In this document: in pieces, positions 13,688 through 25,377 of the stretch
Layout: each line of letters begins with the position of its first letter
Position numbering within the stretch: the first letter of the stretch is position 1
Assembly: GCA_049724395.1 (NCBI GenBank)
Contig: JAUGWO010000070.1
Coordinates: 155,988 to 219,987 of the forward strand
Source: Spongospora subterranea f. sp. subterranea
Taxonomy: Eukaryota; Endomyxa: Phytomyxea; Phytomyxea; Plasmodiophorida
Direction: 5' to 3'
DNA length: 64,000 nucleotides
Translations under genes and position numbers: made by a program
The notes under the pieces: generated by a model
Told to the model about the DNA's origin: nothing
The model's input: only the letters and a program-made list of their open reading frames with translations
Database searches by the model: none

Positions 13688-16194
13688 ATGGAAAGTGCGG
13701 ATTTTAGCGGGACTGTCCGCAGACGTGGCGTCCATAATCTCATGGACTTGTTAGCGGCTAGAGCTCCTATATTGCTTCGCTCCCATGGCGGAGATGGGAC
13801 AGCCGAAATTGAAGCTTTGATTGGCGATAAACTTCTCGATGTGCTGTTATATTGGCGCCTTATGTGTCGGTTCAAAGTGAAAAGCGAGGGCCAATTGACA
13901 ATGCTTCGTGGAGTGTATGTTAGCAACCAAACCCTTGCCGATATCGGTTTACCGTTTGTCGTCCCTGAATATATGGATCTTAACTCTTGGGAATGTGCAT
14001 CTGTGCATGAAAAAGTATTTATTTCAAAAAATATGTATTATTTTTACAACTGAAATCATTTTCAGGGAACTGCTGTTGAGGCAATTGTCGGGCGTGCATT
14101 TCTAAGCACCAATGATAAGGCGCAAGATCAGAATACTATACTTCTCTCGAAATCATTGACAACAATTGGATATGAGATTTTAGACGCCATCGAAGGAAGA
14201 GTCATGAGTAATACTCACATGACTGCTAAAGACATGATTGCTTCTGCTGGTAATGCAACCCCTTCAGCGGTCACTGATACGATAGGCCATAAGAACCCTG
14301 CACAAGCTCTATTTGAATGGTTGCAACTCAAACTTAAGATAACGTATCCTGCTAAGACGATTACAACTTTTCAAACAACTGGGATAGAATGCGGAGTTAT
14401 CGGCGAACAGAAATATGTGGCTGAGTTTAAACTTCCAGACGATATTGACAATGCTAAAATTGGGTTTCGAACTGATATTGTCATCCGGGGCGAAGCTTTC
14501 AACAGCAAAAAGCAAGCTCGTGACTTTGTCGCCCGTCAAGCGTTGCGCCATTTCGAAGTCGATTCTACTCTTTCATTTACGCGACATTCCAAGGAGGAAG
14601 TAGACCCCAATTCCCTCGCTCTTTCTAGGATTGGCAGCTCTAATATTGTGTCAACCTTATCCGAATTCAAAAACCCCCCTTCTCTGAAGTCGCCGACTGC
14701 CAGACTGTATGAATGGTTACAGTTGACCAGAAAGGTGCCGTATCCTGCAAAGACCATTGAAGTCCTCAATGTTGCTTCTGCAGACGATATTACTCGCGAT
14801 TCAACTTTTCAAGCCGTTTTCACGATGCCCAACAGTAATCCACCCAAGGTCATTAAGGGGGGGAAATTTGCCAACAAAAAGGTGGCAAAAGATGATGTTG
14901 CAAGCCGAGTTCTTATTTATTTCAATGTCAAAGAACCCAAGGCTCAATCCTCAGGCAATTTGAAAAAAAGGCAAAGACGGTCTTCTGAAATGAACCCAGA
15001 AGATATTCGTTCAGCAAATCAATCTCTTTGCAAGGCATTTTCAAACTTCGCTGCCGATCAACAATTCACACCTCGAGCACTTGCATATGGGAGTTCGAGG
15101 ATAGAAATGCTTGAGGATGGGGAGGAACTGGAACCGGTTCATTCCCATAAGCGTGTTTCAGTCGATTTGTATTCGGACCTCGACGATAGCAAAAGTGGTG
15201 ATTCAGCAACGTAATGAAGATGATGGCATGCATTTGGCAGATCCGGTTCCGGATTCTTTTAAAATCAACGAAGTTATGGAAATTTGTAAGGAAGAGATGC
15301 CCATCAAACCTAACGCTTCTGACGTAGCTATGGAAGTTGAACCACCTACAAAGTCTGGTACACATATGCAATGCACCGGAGATGTTCCTGATAGTACTCA
15401 GTATGTTTGCGAACCGGGCGAGATTCCTCCTGTATTGCTTGACGAGATTTACTCTGGTTTATCTGACGCCGAACGGAAACCCGAATTTTCAAACATCGAG
15501 AATGTTCACGAATCTAACATTTCCGAGAATGATGGTGCCTCCAAGATTCAGAAGGTGCAGGCGGACCCATTGAGTACGGATGATTCCATCGAACTCGTTG
15601 ATAAATTTCTAAATCGGTATCAACGTGGCGCATCGCTCGGGTCTGTTGATATCCAAGGGCTTGTCACACCAGAGTTTGTTCGATCAATGCCGCTTCCGCT
15701 TCCAATCCCCGGGTTGCTACATTTTGAGCCACACACTCCCTGGGATAGTGCTCAATTACGTCCTTGGTTTGAGACCCTTTGGTCCAAAAAACCTATCAAC
15801 GCTCTTTGCATGCTGAAAGCTCGCATTGATGCCGAGTACATGTTCAAATTTTGGCGGTGCCGAATGAGCGCTGGTCGTGCTCCTCGCACGTCTAGCCCTG
15901 ACATTCTGATGCTTATCGCTTTTTGGGATCGTGGCTTTGGTCCGGTGTATTCAATGGGTGTAGGATCTAATTCAGGTTATGCTTGTAAAGCAGCGTACGT
16001 GGTTTTTGCCTATTATCTTCCCGTGTTGAGTAAATTTGTTGTTTAGTTTGGTTCGTCTTTGGCCAAGTGTTAAACCACATCTTGATCTGCTCATTGAGAA
16101 AGCTGAAGTCAAAATCGCCGAAGCTGCTGAAGCGGCGTTAAGAGCGGCGAACGCTGCGAAAAGTGCAGGTAAAGATTCCAAAAATCACTATTGA
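13688..16194 (+). CDS. RNase III-like protein with two dsRNA-binding domains
   Basis: The N-terminal exon (ATG 13688) reads AEIEALIGDKLLD, then EGQLTMLRGVYVSNQTLADIG, and after a 54-nt intron GTAVEAIVGRAFLS. This follows the order of an RNase III domain (LExLGDxxL, EGxLTxLRxxLVxNxxLA, DxxEAxxGA). The catalytic set looks incomplete: the first Glu is offset by one residue relative to Gly-Asp, and the Asp of DxxE is Thr. Two dsRNA-binding domains follow, beginning NPAQALFEWLQLKLKITYP and SPTARLYEWLQLTRKVPYP, each ending with an Ala/Arg-rich second helix. The acidic middle region is joined by an intron at about 15153-15219. The C-terminal part (LLHFEPHTPWDSAQLRPWF and an Ala-rich helix) is unrecognised. 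A structural or RNA-binding role, as in mitoribosomal mL44 or editing accessory proteins, is more likely than cleavage. That is inference. Confidence 0.68.
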
Positions 16195-16275
16195 CGTCAA
16201 CTAAGAGTAAATGATATATTCTTCAATATCTATGCCCATATTCAAATAAAATCCCAGTACACTGTCTTACTTTCG

Positions 16276-16593
16276 TCAAGTCAGTGTGACATTTCTAGAA
16301 ATGAATCCCTTGGAGCGGTAGGTGTATCGGTGTGGACAGCTGTCCCTGGTCAACATGACTCTTGTTGCCCAAGCATGTTTCTTACTATATGCCCACAATT
16401 GGTCTAGTTTTGGGTGGAAATTGTCAATGAGCGGCCTTTCTTTTTGGTAATGCGACGGCTGCTGCGAGTGCAAGCTGTACTCAAGCAGTTTGTCACGGTT
16501 GCGAGCATGCCGGTCACATAAACCATCTACGCTGCGTGCGTAGCGGAATTCTAGGTCTGGTCTGACCTTGCTGATACCCGATTCGTTACGCAT
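16276..16593 (-). CDS. Possible small basic protein, head-to-head with IFT140
   Basis: A minus-strand ORF of 105 codons starts at the ATG of 16593-16591 (MRNESGISKVRPDLEFRYAR) and ends at 16276. It is rich in Arg, His and Tyr (PSHYQKERPLIDNFHPKLDQ) and reads like a folded small protein, but I recognise no family. Its start codon overlaps the IFT140 start codon on the opposite strand within a single CATG. That leaves no 5' UTR for either gene unless transcripts overlap. It fills the otherwise empty space between the RNase III-like gene and IFT140. It could be a chance ORF. Confidence 0.35.
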   Translation of the reverse strand: MRNESGISKVRPDLEFRYARSVDGLCDRHARNRDKLLEYSLHSQQPSHYQKERPLIDNFHPKLDQLWAYSKKHAWATRVMLTRDSCPHRYTYRSKGFISRNVTLT

Positions 16594-19500
16594 GTCGATA
16601 TATCTAGAGAAGCGATTAGAGTTCATAGGCGATCCATCACCTAACAATGAACATATCAAGTGGAGTCATAGCTCAGACGCTCCGCTATTAGCTGTTGTGC
16701 GAAACAACGGGGAGATAGTAGTCATAGACGAGGAGGTCTGGGCTAAACGTTTGTCATGATGAACATGGATAGCGGTCAACTTTTCTCAGGGATTGATTGC
16801 TAGTAATCAGCCCACTGGTTCAGATCGAGATCATGAAGCCACTGCGATAGCGTGGCATCCGAAACAGCAAACCTTAGCGATCGGATGGAACTCCGGTTGG
16901 TATCGCATTCGGGCTCAGGACAGCAAGTTCTTGAGTTGCTTGATTACCAGGAAATGTGAGCTTCTGGGACGACACAAGAACGACTCAACCAAATTCTGTT
17001 CACGCCACCGCAGTTTCTCTCATTGTGTGGTCAAACAAAGGTGACCGATTGTTAACTGCAAACGAGGTAACCACAGTATATATCTGTATTGGCTGATGGC
17101 AAATTTATTGAGCACTAGTCTGGAGTCGTGTTTATACACGCTTATCAAGAAGGACAACTTATCCAACTGCAATCTTACAATGCAGAAGCATGCGCGAGCC
17201 ATGCCCAGTTCGCTAATTCTAGGGAAACTTCGTCTGCATTCCTGCTCGGGACGACATCAGGCTGTATTTACAATGGTGACGATTCCGGCACATTCTCCAA
17301 GTTGGGAAATATCGGCAGCGCTATCAATTCCATATTTTTTGGAGATAGTCAACAGATCATGGTCATAATTTCCGTGCAATCAGTCATGTTCCTATATCAG
17401 GTAAACCAGCAGTTCATCGCAGTGTCTCTCTGAGGTCACCATGTAGATATCCAATGAGACAAAAATATCCCTAAAAAAAAAGGTTAAGCTTTCCATAAAA
17501 GGAGATGGTACGAATCTTCGTTTCGCCTGGGATAGCCAATGTTTTCTTCTAGCTGCTAACAAAGAACCTTGCGTTCGCTTGTGGTCAGTACAAAGTGACG
17601 AAAGTATCGTATTACCGCTTTCTGGTAATTGGGAAAGAAACGCGCAACAATCAGACTAAAGAACAATATGGTGCTATAGATAGTAGGCATATGGCGAAAG
17701 GGAACGATTTTATAGTGTCAATTACTTATAATCCAAGAAGCATGACACTTGTTGGAGGCACTGCTATGGGGCGCGTCGTCATGTGGCGTTGTATGCCAAA
17801 ACGTAATACTGACGAAGTGCAGCATAGAAATGAATGGATTGTGAGGATCACGAATACGCATTGCTGAGTTCATTAACAGATTTCAGGTCCTGCCTCCGGT
17901 CAACACTTGTTCTGATTCTGAAATAAGAACCATAACTGCTTCCAATATTCGCTCTATTGCAGTCGTGGCGAAATCAGGGTTGAGTATCCTCTCAGAAACA
18001 ACCCTGCATTATTGCAGAATGTTCGGCACAGTTGCCGCTCAAATTTCTGCTGATAAATTGATTCTTTATTTGGCCAATGGTAAAGCAAAAAAGTTGAGCG
18101 CAAATATAAAAATTCAAGGTATCTCAGTTAATTTATGAAAATGGAGAGTTTGTAACGCCTCATAAACAGGAATATGCCTCGGCGAAAACGTCATCGCTGT
18201 ATGGAATGGTCAAAAAGTTGAAGTCAACGATATTGCCGATACAGTGAACTTCATAGCTAGTTTCAACTCCCAGGCGTGCTGTTGTGCCATTCAAGGCCAG
18301 ACGTTGTACCTAGCGACCGGGCCCAGAGTTGATGCCTGCAATTTTCAAGGTGTAGTTAAGAAGGCATTTTCCTTCTCTGAGAGTGAAGGTATCAGTGGTA
18401 TAGATCTTTCATGACAATAATAACGAATGTTAGGGCAATGCATATACGTTGATACTGCTGGGGATTTCCTCGTTGCGGTGTCGAATCTAGGAACAATAAA
18501 ACTTTGGGAAATAGGCCGAAGAGAAGCGCGGTCAATGGTTCCTGGGCGAAAATTACCGAGTGGTCTGGGAAAAGTTATACTGTGTCGACCCAACAAATTT
18601 GGATCGCATTTAGCGATATTGACTCGTACTGGCGACCAATGCACTGATGGTATCGATAGTCGTCTTACTATCTACGATGTTGAGCTGGACAGAGTATTTC
18701 AGAAGCGTCTTTCATTTTTAACAAATTTGATATTCTTACCCGTCTATAGTTCGACTACTACGATTTTTCTTCGCGCAAGGTGGTGCCCTATTTTATTTGC
18801 TGGGATGAATTTGAGGGCTCCCTGATTATGGTTTCGGTCCGTCCCGAAACGGAACAACGGTTTGATGTAGATTTACCCGACGGCGAAGCAGTCAAAGTGA
18901 GTGCAATATGAAAATATCACTAGATTCCTTACATCATTGCATAGGGAAAACCTGATTGTTCCTCGTCCATCGTTTATGCTTTATTCGTAACGTCGGAACA
19001 TGGAATACATTTTCAGGACAAATTTGATATCGGAGAAGATATCTTGATTGGGTCTGAGACCCCGTTTACTTACTATATACAGGGAGGACAGACAGGAAGG
19101 TAGGTCGAAATTTGCCAGAAACTTCATCTGACCTCATTCACTCGCAGTCTTGGATCCGGTGGAATGCCTCATGTCGATAAACGTGTTATGAGAGACTTCG
19201 TTGGCCTCGACTCTGTTGATGAAGCCACCAGAAGGGAACTGGCCAAATTTAGCTACAAGATGGCTATTGGTGATATGGATGAGGCAATATAAACAGGAAT
19301 GTTCATCAGCGAGTTCATTGACCTTACTCATTAGGCATATCGAGCGGTGAAGAACATCGAAAGCCCTTCTATCTGGAAAAACATGGCAAAGATGTGTGTT
19401 ATCACAAGACGGCTAGACATGGCTAGCATTTGCTTGGGCAACATGGGTTTCGCCACGGGTTCTAAAGCGCTTAGAGAGGCTAAGCAATATCCGGAAAAAG

Positions 19501-21903
19501 AGGTTCATTGATTGCTTTGGTAATGCTTGGATCTTGATTGTAAACATAGGCACAACTTGCTTGTATGGCTATTGAACTGGGAATGATTGTGATGAGGTCA
19601 GCTTCGATGACTCTGCTTAGGCATTCAATGACATCGGCACTTCGTTCAGGCTGTCAGCCTTTATAAAGACTGCGGCCGATATGATCTTCTAATCTCGTTA
19701 CAAAAAGCGTCGGGACGTTGGGAGGATGCCATGAAGGCTTGCGAAACGCATCATCGCATTCAACTGAAGTCCTTACGGTACATTGCGACAAATTCGGGAA
19801 GTTGGCATCAAATTTCGTTTCTAGATTCGCACATGCGCGATTCTTAGAGGATCGTGGTCAAATTTCCCAAGCAATTACCGAATACGAAGCTTGCGACGCT
19901 TATACTGAGGTATCAACATCGGAACTATCTTGCAGATCTTTTACATTTATTGTTAGATACCGCGAATGTTCCTAGCTCTTGGGCGAATTCATGACCTTGA
20001 AGCGTATTGCGAAAAGAAAGGAGACAGTAATATACAGATTTGGCTTGGCCAGTATAATGAAGGTCGTGCTTTGTATGAGAACGCTCTGCAATATTACCTT
20101 GCTGCCAAAGAACATACATCATGCGTTCGCATTTATTGTCTACAGGTAGGTTGATACCTTCTTTGGATGTCGATTTCATGATTTGCAGCTGTTTATTTAG
20201 TCGGAGGTCGATAAGGCTCGAGCGATTTGTAAGGAGACTGGCGATCTGGCTGCCAGTTATCAACTTGGTCGATATTTGGAAGCGACCGGCTGTTTTGACG
20301 AAGCTGTATGTTTATATGCTAAGGCGCATCGATTTAACCGGGCCCTGCATCTGGCGAAAGAGCACTCGCAGGCGAAGGTAATGCTTTTTTCACAAAAACG
20401 TGGGCCCTTGAGCATGATTTTTCCCTTGACTTCAGGAGGTGTACATGTTCGGATTACAAAGCCCCCCTGCTGTCCAGAATGATGCAGCACGTTTCCTGGA
20501 ATCGCAGCAGCTTTATGACAAAGCCATAGTGCTATATCAGAAGGCTGGTAATTTATCTAGAGCATTAGATCTCTGTTTTTCGGTAGGCGCTGTGTGTCGT
20601 CAATCTTTCATTTATGAATTCGGATTTCTATATTTTAGGCAAACCAGTTTGATTGTCTGGCATCACTGGCAGCGGGCATGGGAACTGAGACCCTCGCCTG
20701 CCTTGATAACGAAGTGTGCCTCCTTTTTTTTGGAAAACAACCAGTTTGACAAAGCTGTGCAGCTGTACGTCACGGGCCGACGGTTCTCTCAGGTGGGATT
20801 GCATTGCGCATCGAGAATGCATCTTTAGCAAGTTCAATTTTGATTGTACCAGGCATTGGATGTATGTGTTCAGAATCGATTACCAATATCGGATGAGTTA
20901 GCGGAAATGATGACTCCAACGAAAGAGGAGAATGGGGAAAACAATGCCTCGGCCAGGAATGATTTTCTAAAAAAATTAGGAAAGTATTTGGCATCAATCG
21001 GGTCTTACCATATGGCAACCAAGAAATTTACGCAGGTATATATATCGTGCGTTTCCTTTATATGAAATGGTTCGTTGAGATTGTTATTAGGCCGGAGATA
21101 AGATACGGGCCATGAAATGTCTGTTAAAATCTAACGATACTTCGAAAATAATATACTATGCCACTATGACCAAGAAGAAAGAAATATACGTCTTGGCAGG
21201 AAACTACCTGCAGAATTGTGATTGGCATTCTGACCCAGAGCTGACAAAAACAATCATCACGTTTTACACCAAAGCGGGGGCGTTTGATCAGCTGGCGCTT
21301 TTTTATGAATCATGCGCTCAACGAGAGGTCGATGATTATCGGGATTACGACAAGGTTTGCGAACAGATATATATCAAAATTGTATCCCCGACTGATTGTA
21401 TATCAAACGGATATTAGGCATTACAGGCAATGAAGGAGTCTCTTAACGTTTTACAATTGCATTGTAATCAACCAGGTGCAGTAAAGCAGATGGAAAGACG
21501 GATATTCCTCGTCGGACAGTTTGTGGAAGCTCGATCCCTGATGTCAAGGCGAGTTGCCTCTGAAGCTCTGAATCTTTGCGTGTTTTTAACGGAACAAGAA
21601 GACATTGAGGTACATCACTATAGGATGGCAACAATTGTATTGATGGTTTTGCCACAGGATGCTGTTAGAGAGGGAGATGTTTTCGCGTTAATGATCGAAT
21701 ATTTGCATTCAAAAGGGGACCTGAATGAAGCTCTAGTTGTACTTCAGAGAATGAAAGAATATAACTTAGATCCTGTTCCATTTATCAAAGCGAGTATACT
21801 GAAAGATCTTGATGCCAACAGCGGTTTGGATGCACATAAGGATTCTAAACAGCATTCTGGTCCAGATGCCGACAATGACATAGAAGACGATATTAAACTA
21901 TAG
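16592..21903 (+). CDS. IFT140: Intraflagellar transport protein IFT140 (IFT-A complex)
   Basis: IFT140 is a core subunit of the IFT-A complex, needed for retrograde transport and for import of membrane proteins into cilia. The ATG at 16592 gives MSIYLEKRLEFIGDP, matching the short N-terminus of the family. Two WD40 blades sets follow (for example TAIAWHPKQQTLAIGWNSG and VDTAGDFLVAVSNLGTIKLW), then the conserved hinge VMRDFVGLDSVDEATRREL and KMAIGDMDEA. The C-terminal TPR array includes ASICLGNMGFATGSKALREA, NFYTKAGAFDQLALFYESCA-like and IEYLHSKGDLNEALVVL. The order and wording match animal IFT140 throughout. Many introns of about 45-60 nt interrupt it; one clear example is near 18390-18436. 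The tail is acidic and ends DDIKL. No domain is missing, so the gene appears intact. Confidence 0.94.
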
Positions 21904-22139
21904 AACTTCATTTTGCCTAAAAATTGTCCCTTGGTTTATGTGAGGGTTTGCTTCATCGCAGTTAACATGGTATGTTGTGGATGGCAGAATTCGGAGAAAG
22001 CGGAAGAAGGCGTCACAATTGCGAAAGTATATGGCTAAGGCAATCTGATTACCTATTCGGTCGCGTACATATATTATTTGAGAGTTCATTTCAATAAGGT
22101 CACGTTTAAATCTGTCTAAACCGCCTCAAATTACGAATC

Positions 22140-22766
22140 ATGGCGTCGCCAAAACTAACGATCTTCGCATATGTGGCACTGTCGTTGTTGCTGCCGACAA
22201 TTGCCAGAGCGGAGACGGTTGAAACCGCAGCAATTGGGGAAACCAAAGCAAACGATGGCCCAAAATTCGAAAGTCTGGAGTACGCATCGCCAGGGGTTGT
22301 CGAGGGAGGCCTAGTTGCCCCATATGCTGCTGATGGTCTGGTCGGAGGTGGCTATTTCGGGTATGGGGGATATGGGCCAGGTTTTGGCTATGGACCAGGT
22401 TTCGGATATGGGCGAGGAGGTGGCGTCGCCTACGGAAGAGGGATAGGATTCGGGCGAGAAGGTGGCGTCGCCTACGGAAGAGGGATAGGACTCGGGCGAG
22501 GATTCGGTCTGGGTGGAATAGGCTATGGAGGAGGACTTATCTACGGAAGAGGACTAGGATATGGAGGAGGGATCGGATTCGGCAGAGAAGTGGACGTCTA
22601 TGGACGAGGTGCTGCATTTGGAGGAGTAGGCGTTGCAGGAGGCGTAGGCGTTGCAGGAGGAGTTGGCGTTGCACGAGGGTTCGGAGGTGGATTAGGGTTC
22701 GCCCAACGATTTCAAGGAGGAGGGTTCGGGGTTGGCCGAGGATATGGGATTGGCCGAGGATTTTGA
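22140..22766 (+). CDS. Secreted glycine-rich repeat protein
   Basis: This intronless 208-codon ORF begins with a clear signal peptide: MASPKLTIFAYVALSLLLP then TIARAE, with an Ala-x-Ala cleavage site after about residue 24. After a short acidic linker the rest is Gly/Tyr/Phe/Arg repeats. Units such as GFGYGPG, GGVAYGRGIG and GVGVAGG are repeated, and the GGVAYGRGIG block is duplicated almost exactly at DNA level near 22420 and 22460. This composition is typical of structural wall, adhesive or matrix proteins. Function beyond secretion is inference. It is followed within 100 bp by another gene for an exported protein on the same strand. Confidence 0.8.
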   Translation: MASPKLTIFAYVALSLLLPTIARAETVETAAIGETKANDGPKFESLEYASPGVVEGGLVAPYAADGLVGGGYFGYGGYGPGFGYGPGFGYGRGGGVAYGRGIGFGREGGVAYGRGIGLGRGFGLGGIGYGGGLIYGRGLGYGGGIGFGREVDVYGRGAAFGGVGVAGGVGVAGGVGVARGFGGGLGFAQRFQGGGFGVGRGYGIGRGF

Positions 22767-22854
22767 TACGTTTTAGTCAACCGCTAGACAGAGGCAGTTA
22801 TCATCAGTCAAATAAATATACTCTTGACGGAAGCGATTTGGGCTGATAGGTTTG

Positions 22855-24522
22855 ATGGGTCATCCAGAATTTTTCATTTCAAATCAGGAGGAAGACAGAC
22901 CGTTTATATATCAACGTATGTTATTTGTGTTTGCGTCGATTTTATCGTTGGCGTCATGTACTTTACCCAGGCAAGGCACAACCACAGGTTTGGGTATTGC
23001 AGCCAGACCTTCTGCACCAGTGCGAGCCGTTTCTAACCCGTCTGAGATGTCTATTCCTCGCCAAAGTCCAATAGGAACTGCCGTGTTGGCAACAGCAGAG
23101 ATGCATTTCGAAAAATTTGAATTGCCATCTCACTCTGATTGGTCTGACGATGTGCCCCTGCCCCAATTTCAAGTACGCACCGCGACCGACTTCATGAAAG
23201 ATTGTAAGTTCCAGGATGAGGAGGGTTCTAATTCTGCAATCTTCACGAATATTGATAATTCGAAAGACGTTGTTGCAAAGGATAATGATAATGGCCAAGA
23301 ATTGACTTTCCAGCAAGATCCTTCAAGTGTGTCGGCTCACGTTGTTCACCAATTAGGTGGCAATATGAATGGGCAAGAATTTGCTTCGAAAGCGAATGAA
23401 TTCTCTGTGGGACAAAACGAAAAAATGAAGCACAAAGTTGTTGACGCTTATCGGTCAACGATGTTTTGGAATTAACGCTGATTACAACAAGTTCCAGTGA
23501 CATGAACAAGAAGAAAAGCAGTGATAAATTGGCTGATGGTATTGGGAATACAGCTTTCTCCACCATCTTCGATGGTAATATGAACGGGAGAAATCCCGGA
23601 TGTGATCGAGATTTGGGGGAAGGACCCTCAAACATTCCAACTGCTAGCGTTGAGATTTTACAAGAGACCAGTTTACAATTGGGTCAAAACCATGAGGCAC
23701 AACTATCAACTACCCCTTTTGATGGCCAACCAATTGGGCAGTGTCCCATCGATCAGTTTGTAGCAACATTCAGCACTCTCGTTGACACAGTTGCGAACCG
23801 ACAAGTCCAATTGCATCAAGACGTTGAGGAAAGTCCATTGCGTATTGATGAAGATGCAAGCGAACAAAGCATCACCGATCGATTGGTCCAAGATCAACAG
23901 GGAAAAGCAGTCATCACTTATTACGTGGATCAAGGTCTGGTGGAAGAATTGTTCATCCGGCCAGGAGATATATCGGATGAAGAAGCGGAATCACACCATG
24001 TCCTCCACTAAAGATGAGGCACTAATTTCGGGAATTCTCGACCTGTTGCCATTTCCTACAACAAGAAACACAATCATACCAACATCGACGTGTTTACTAG
24101 ATTGCGTTGACATTACGGATTCAGAGAGTAATCACGCGAACTCAGTGGATGAAAGGGAACAATTTGCCAATCAAGTCTGGGAATCAGAAAGTGGAGCCAT
24201 AACTACGCAAGACAGTGGATTACCGGAAGGTCAATCAACTGATGACAAAGACGGGCCCGGGAATGAGATGGATCAGAGCGAACATATATCAGGCACAATA
24301 CCGCATCTGAGACAAGCAGATTCAGATCAGGACCAGACACAATCGGAGGTGGAGAACCCTAATGGTAGCGACACCAAGCAAGACGAAAAACAATTATCAT
24401 ACCTTGGCACTATACTTGTAATATCGATTGGGTTTGCTGTATTGATCACAATAGGAATAACGGTGATGATCTTCGAGAATTCGCGAAAAAAACGGAATGT
24501 ATTGGCCAGCAGTACTCTGTGA
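22855..24522 (+). CDS. Type I membrane protein, unknown, low complexity ectodomain
   Basis: Three open segments join in phase. The first runs from ATG 22855, or more likely ATG 22918, which gives a signal peptide (MLFVFASILSLASCTLPRQ). A 38-nt intron at 23454-23491 joins DAYR to SSDMNKKKSSD, and an intron at about 23935-24013 joins YYVDQ to DEALISGILDLL. The ectodomain is rich in Asp, Glu, Gln, Ser and Asn with no recognised domain. Near the C-terminus a single hydrophobic helix (LGTILVISIGFAVLITIGIT) is followed by a short basic tail (SRKKRNVL), the stop-transfer pattern of a type I membrane protein. It lies in a run of genes for exported proteins (22.1-25.3 kb). The last 126 bases overlap a minus-strand ORF. 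Confidence 0.6.
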
Positions 24523-24855
24523 TGACGAATAAACTGTTGTACCTGTTATTTTGTACCTCCATTGCCTGCAAGATGAAGCGAGAAAACCTGGCTCTGAAAA
24601 GCCTCGCCTGCCTCCAACGGATCCAGGCTTGGTCGTGCGGTAACTCTCAGATAAATTGTCGAAATCCCGAGTATAATCGAAACGCTGTTTTATCTGACTG
24701 GGCTCAACCGGAGCGTTGTTGTCGCCCGGCCCCAGCACCGTATTGCTCACCCCGTTCTCCTTCTTCGCCTCCTCAAAACAAATGGGATATTCCGCTAACG
24801 GTTTTCTCGAGAACACCGCACTACTGTAACGATAACGAGGTTGTTCTACGGTCAT
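24397..24855 (-). CDS. Hypothetical protein, minus strand
   Basis: An ORF starts at the ATG of 24855 (MTVEQPRYRYSSAVFSRK) and stays open to 24397, overlapping the 3' end of the membrane-protein gene. The first 100 codons read well (PGDNNAPVEPSQIKQRFDY, NLSESYRTTKPGSVGG); the last 50 over the opposing gene do not. The true gene may splice near 24555, where gtacaa follows CRQWR. No family is recognised. The competing plus-strand ORF of 24519-24932 is less protein-like. Confidence 0.38.
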   Translation of the reverse strand: MTVEQPRYRYSSAVFSRKPLAEYPICFEEAKKENGVSNTVLGPGDNNAPVEPSQIKQRFDYTRDFDNLSESYRTTKPGSVGGRRGFSEPGFLASSCRQWRYKITGTTVYSSSQSTAGQYIPFFSRILEDHHRYSYCDQYSKPNRYYKYSAKV

Positions 24856-24973
24856 GCCAATTTTCCGCCTACACTCGGATACAACGTTGCATAACGGTGA
24901 TGCATGGGAGTTACGTTCGGTGTGTGGTATAGGGTAACGATGATGACTGGTTTGGTCCAGTGATCAGACATTG

Positions 24974-25309
24974 ATGATCGCGTTACCCCTGAGTGGTGAT
25001 CGATTCCAAGTGTTGCTGTTCACTGGTGCATTTGCATTGAATGATCAGGGTGCGTTGTCATTTGGAGCGAAGTTCTTTGAATGATGGACCTAGAGAAAAG
25101 ATTGCAAGAACACCTCGAATCCCATTACGGGTGATGCACAGGGACAGGGTGGCACCAGTTTTCCATTGGTGTTGAAAACGAGCAAGTTTCAGGTAAGGAG
25201 AACGACGTCATTTGCTGACCAGTCGGAAGTTGCTCCTATTGGTGAAATATCAAGAAAAAATTTGAACAATCCGAAACACTGGCCGTCTGCAGTACATAAA
25301 CTCCACTGA
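24974..25309 (+). CDS. Small secreted protein (84 aa), spliced
   Basis: Three short exons join in phase: 24974-25049, 25101-25192 and 25223-25309. Introns are 51 and 30 nt, both GT-AG. The product begins MIALPLSGDRFQVLLFTGAF, a hydrophobic stretch that could serve as a signal peptide, followed by a polar region (NDQDCKNTSNPITGD) and a basic tail ending PSAVHKLH. No domain is recognised. It is divergent from the minus-strand ORF that starts 118 bp upstream and belongs to the local group of exported-protein genes. Agreement of all three phases supports a real gene. The 30-nt intron is unusually short and needs transcript support. Confidence 0.45.
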
Positions 25310-25377
25310 GATTTACAGCCAAGTTCTTGCCCTGGTCAAGAGTGTTAATAGTTTAGGTAGATACAGTGCATTAGTTC

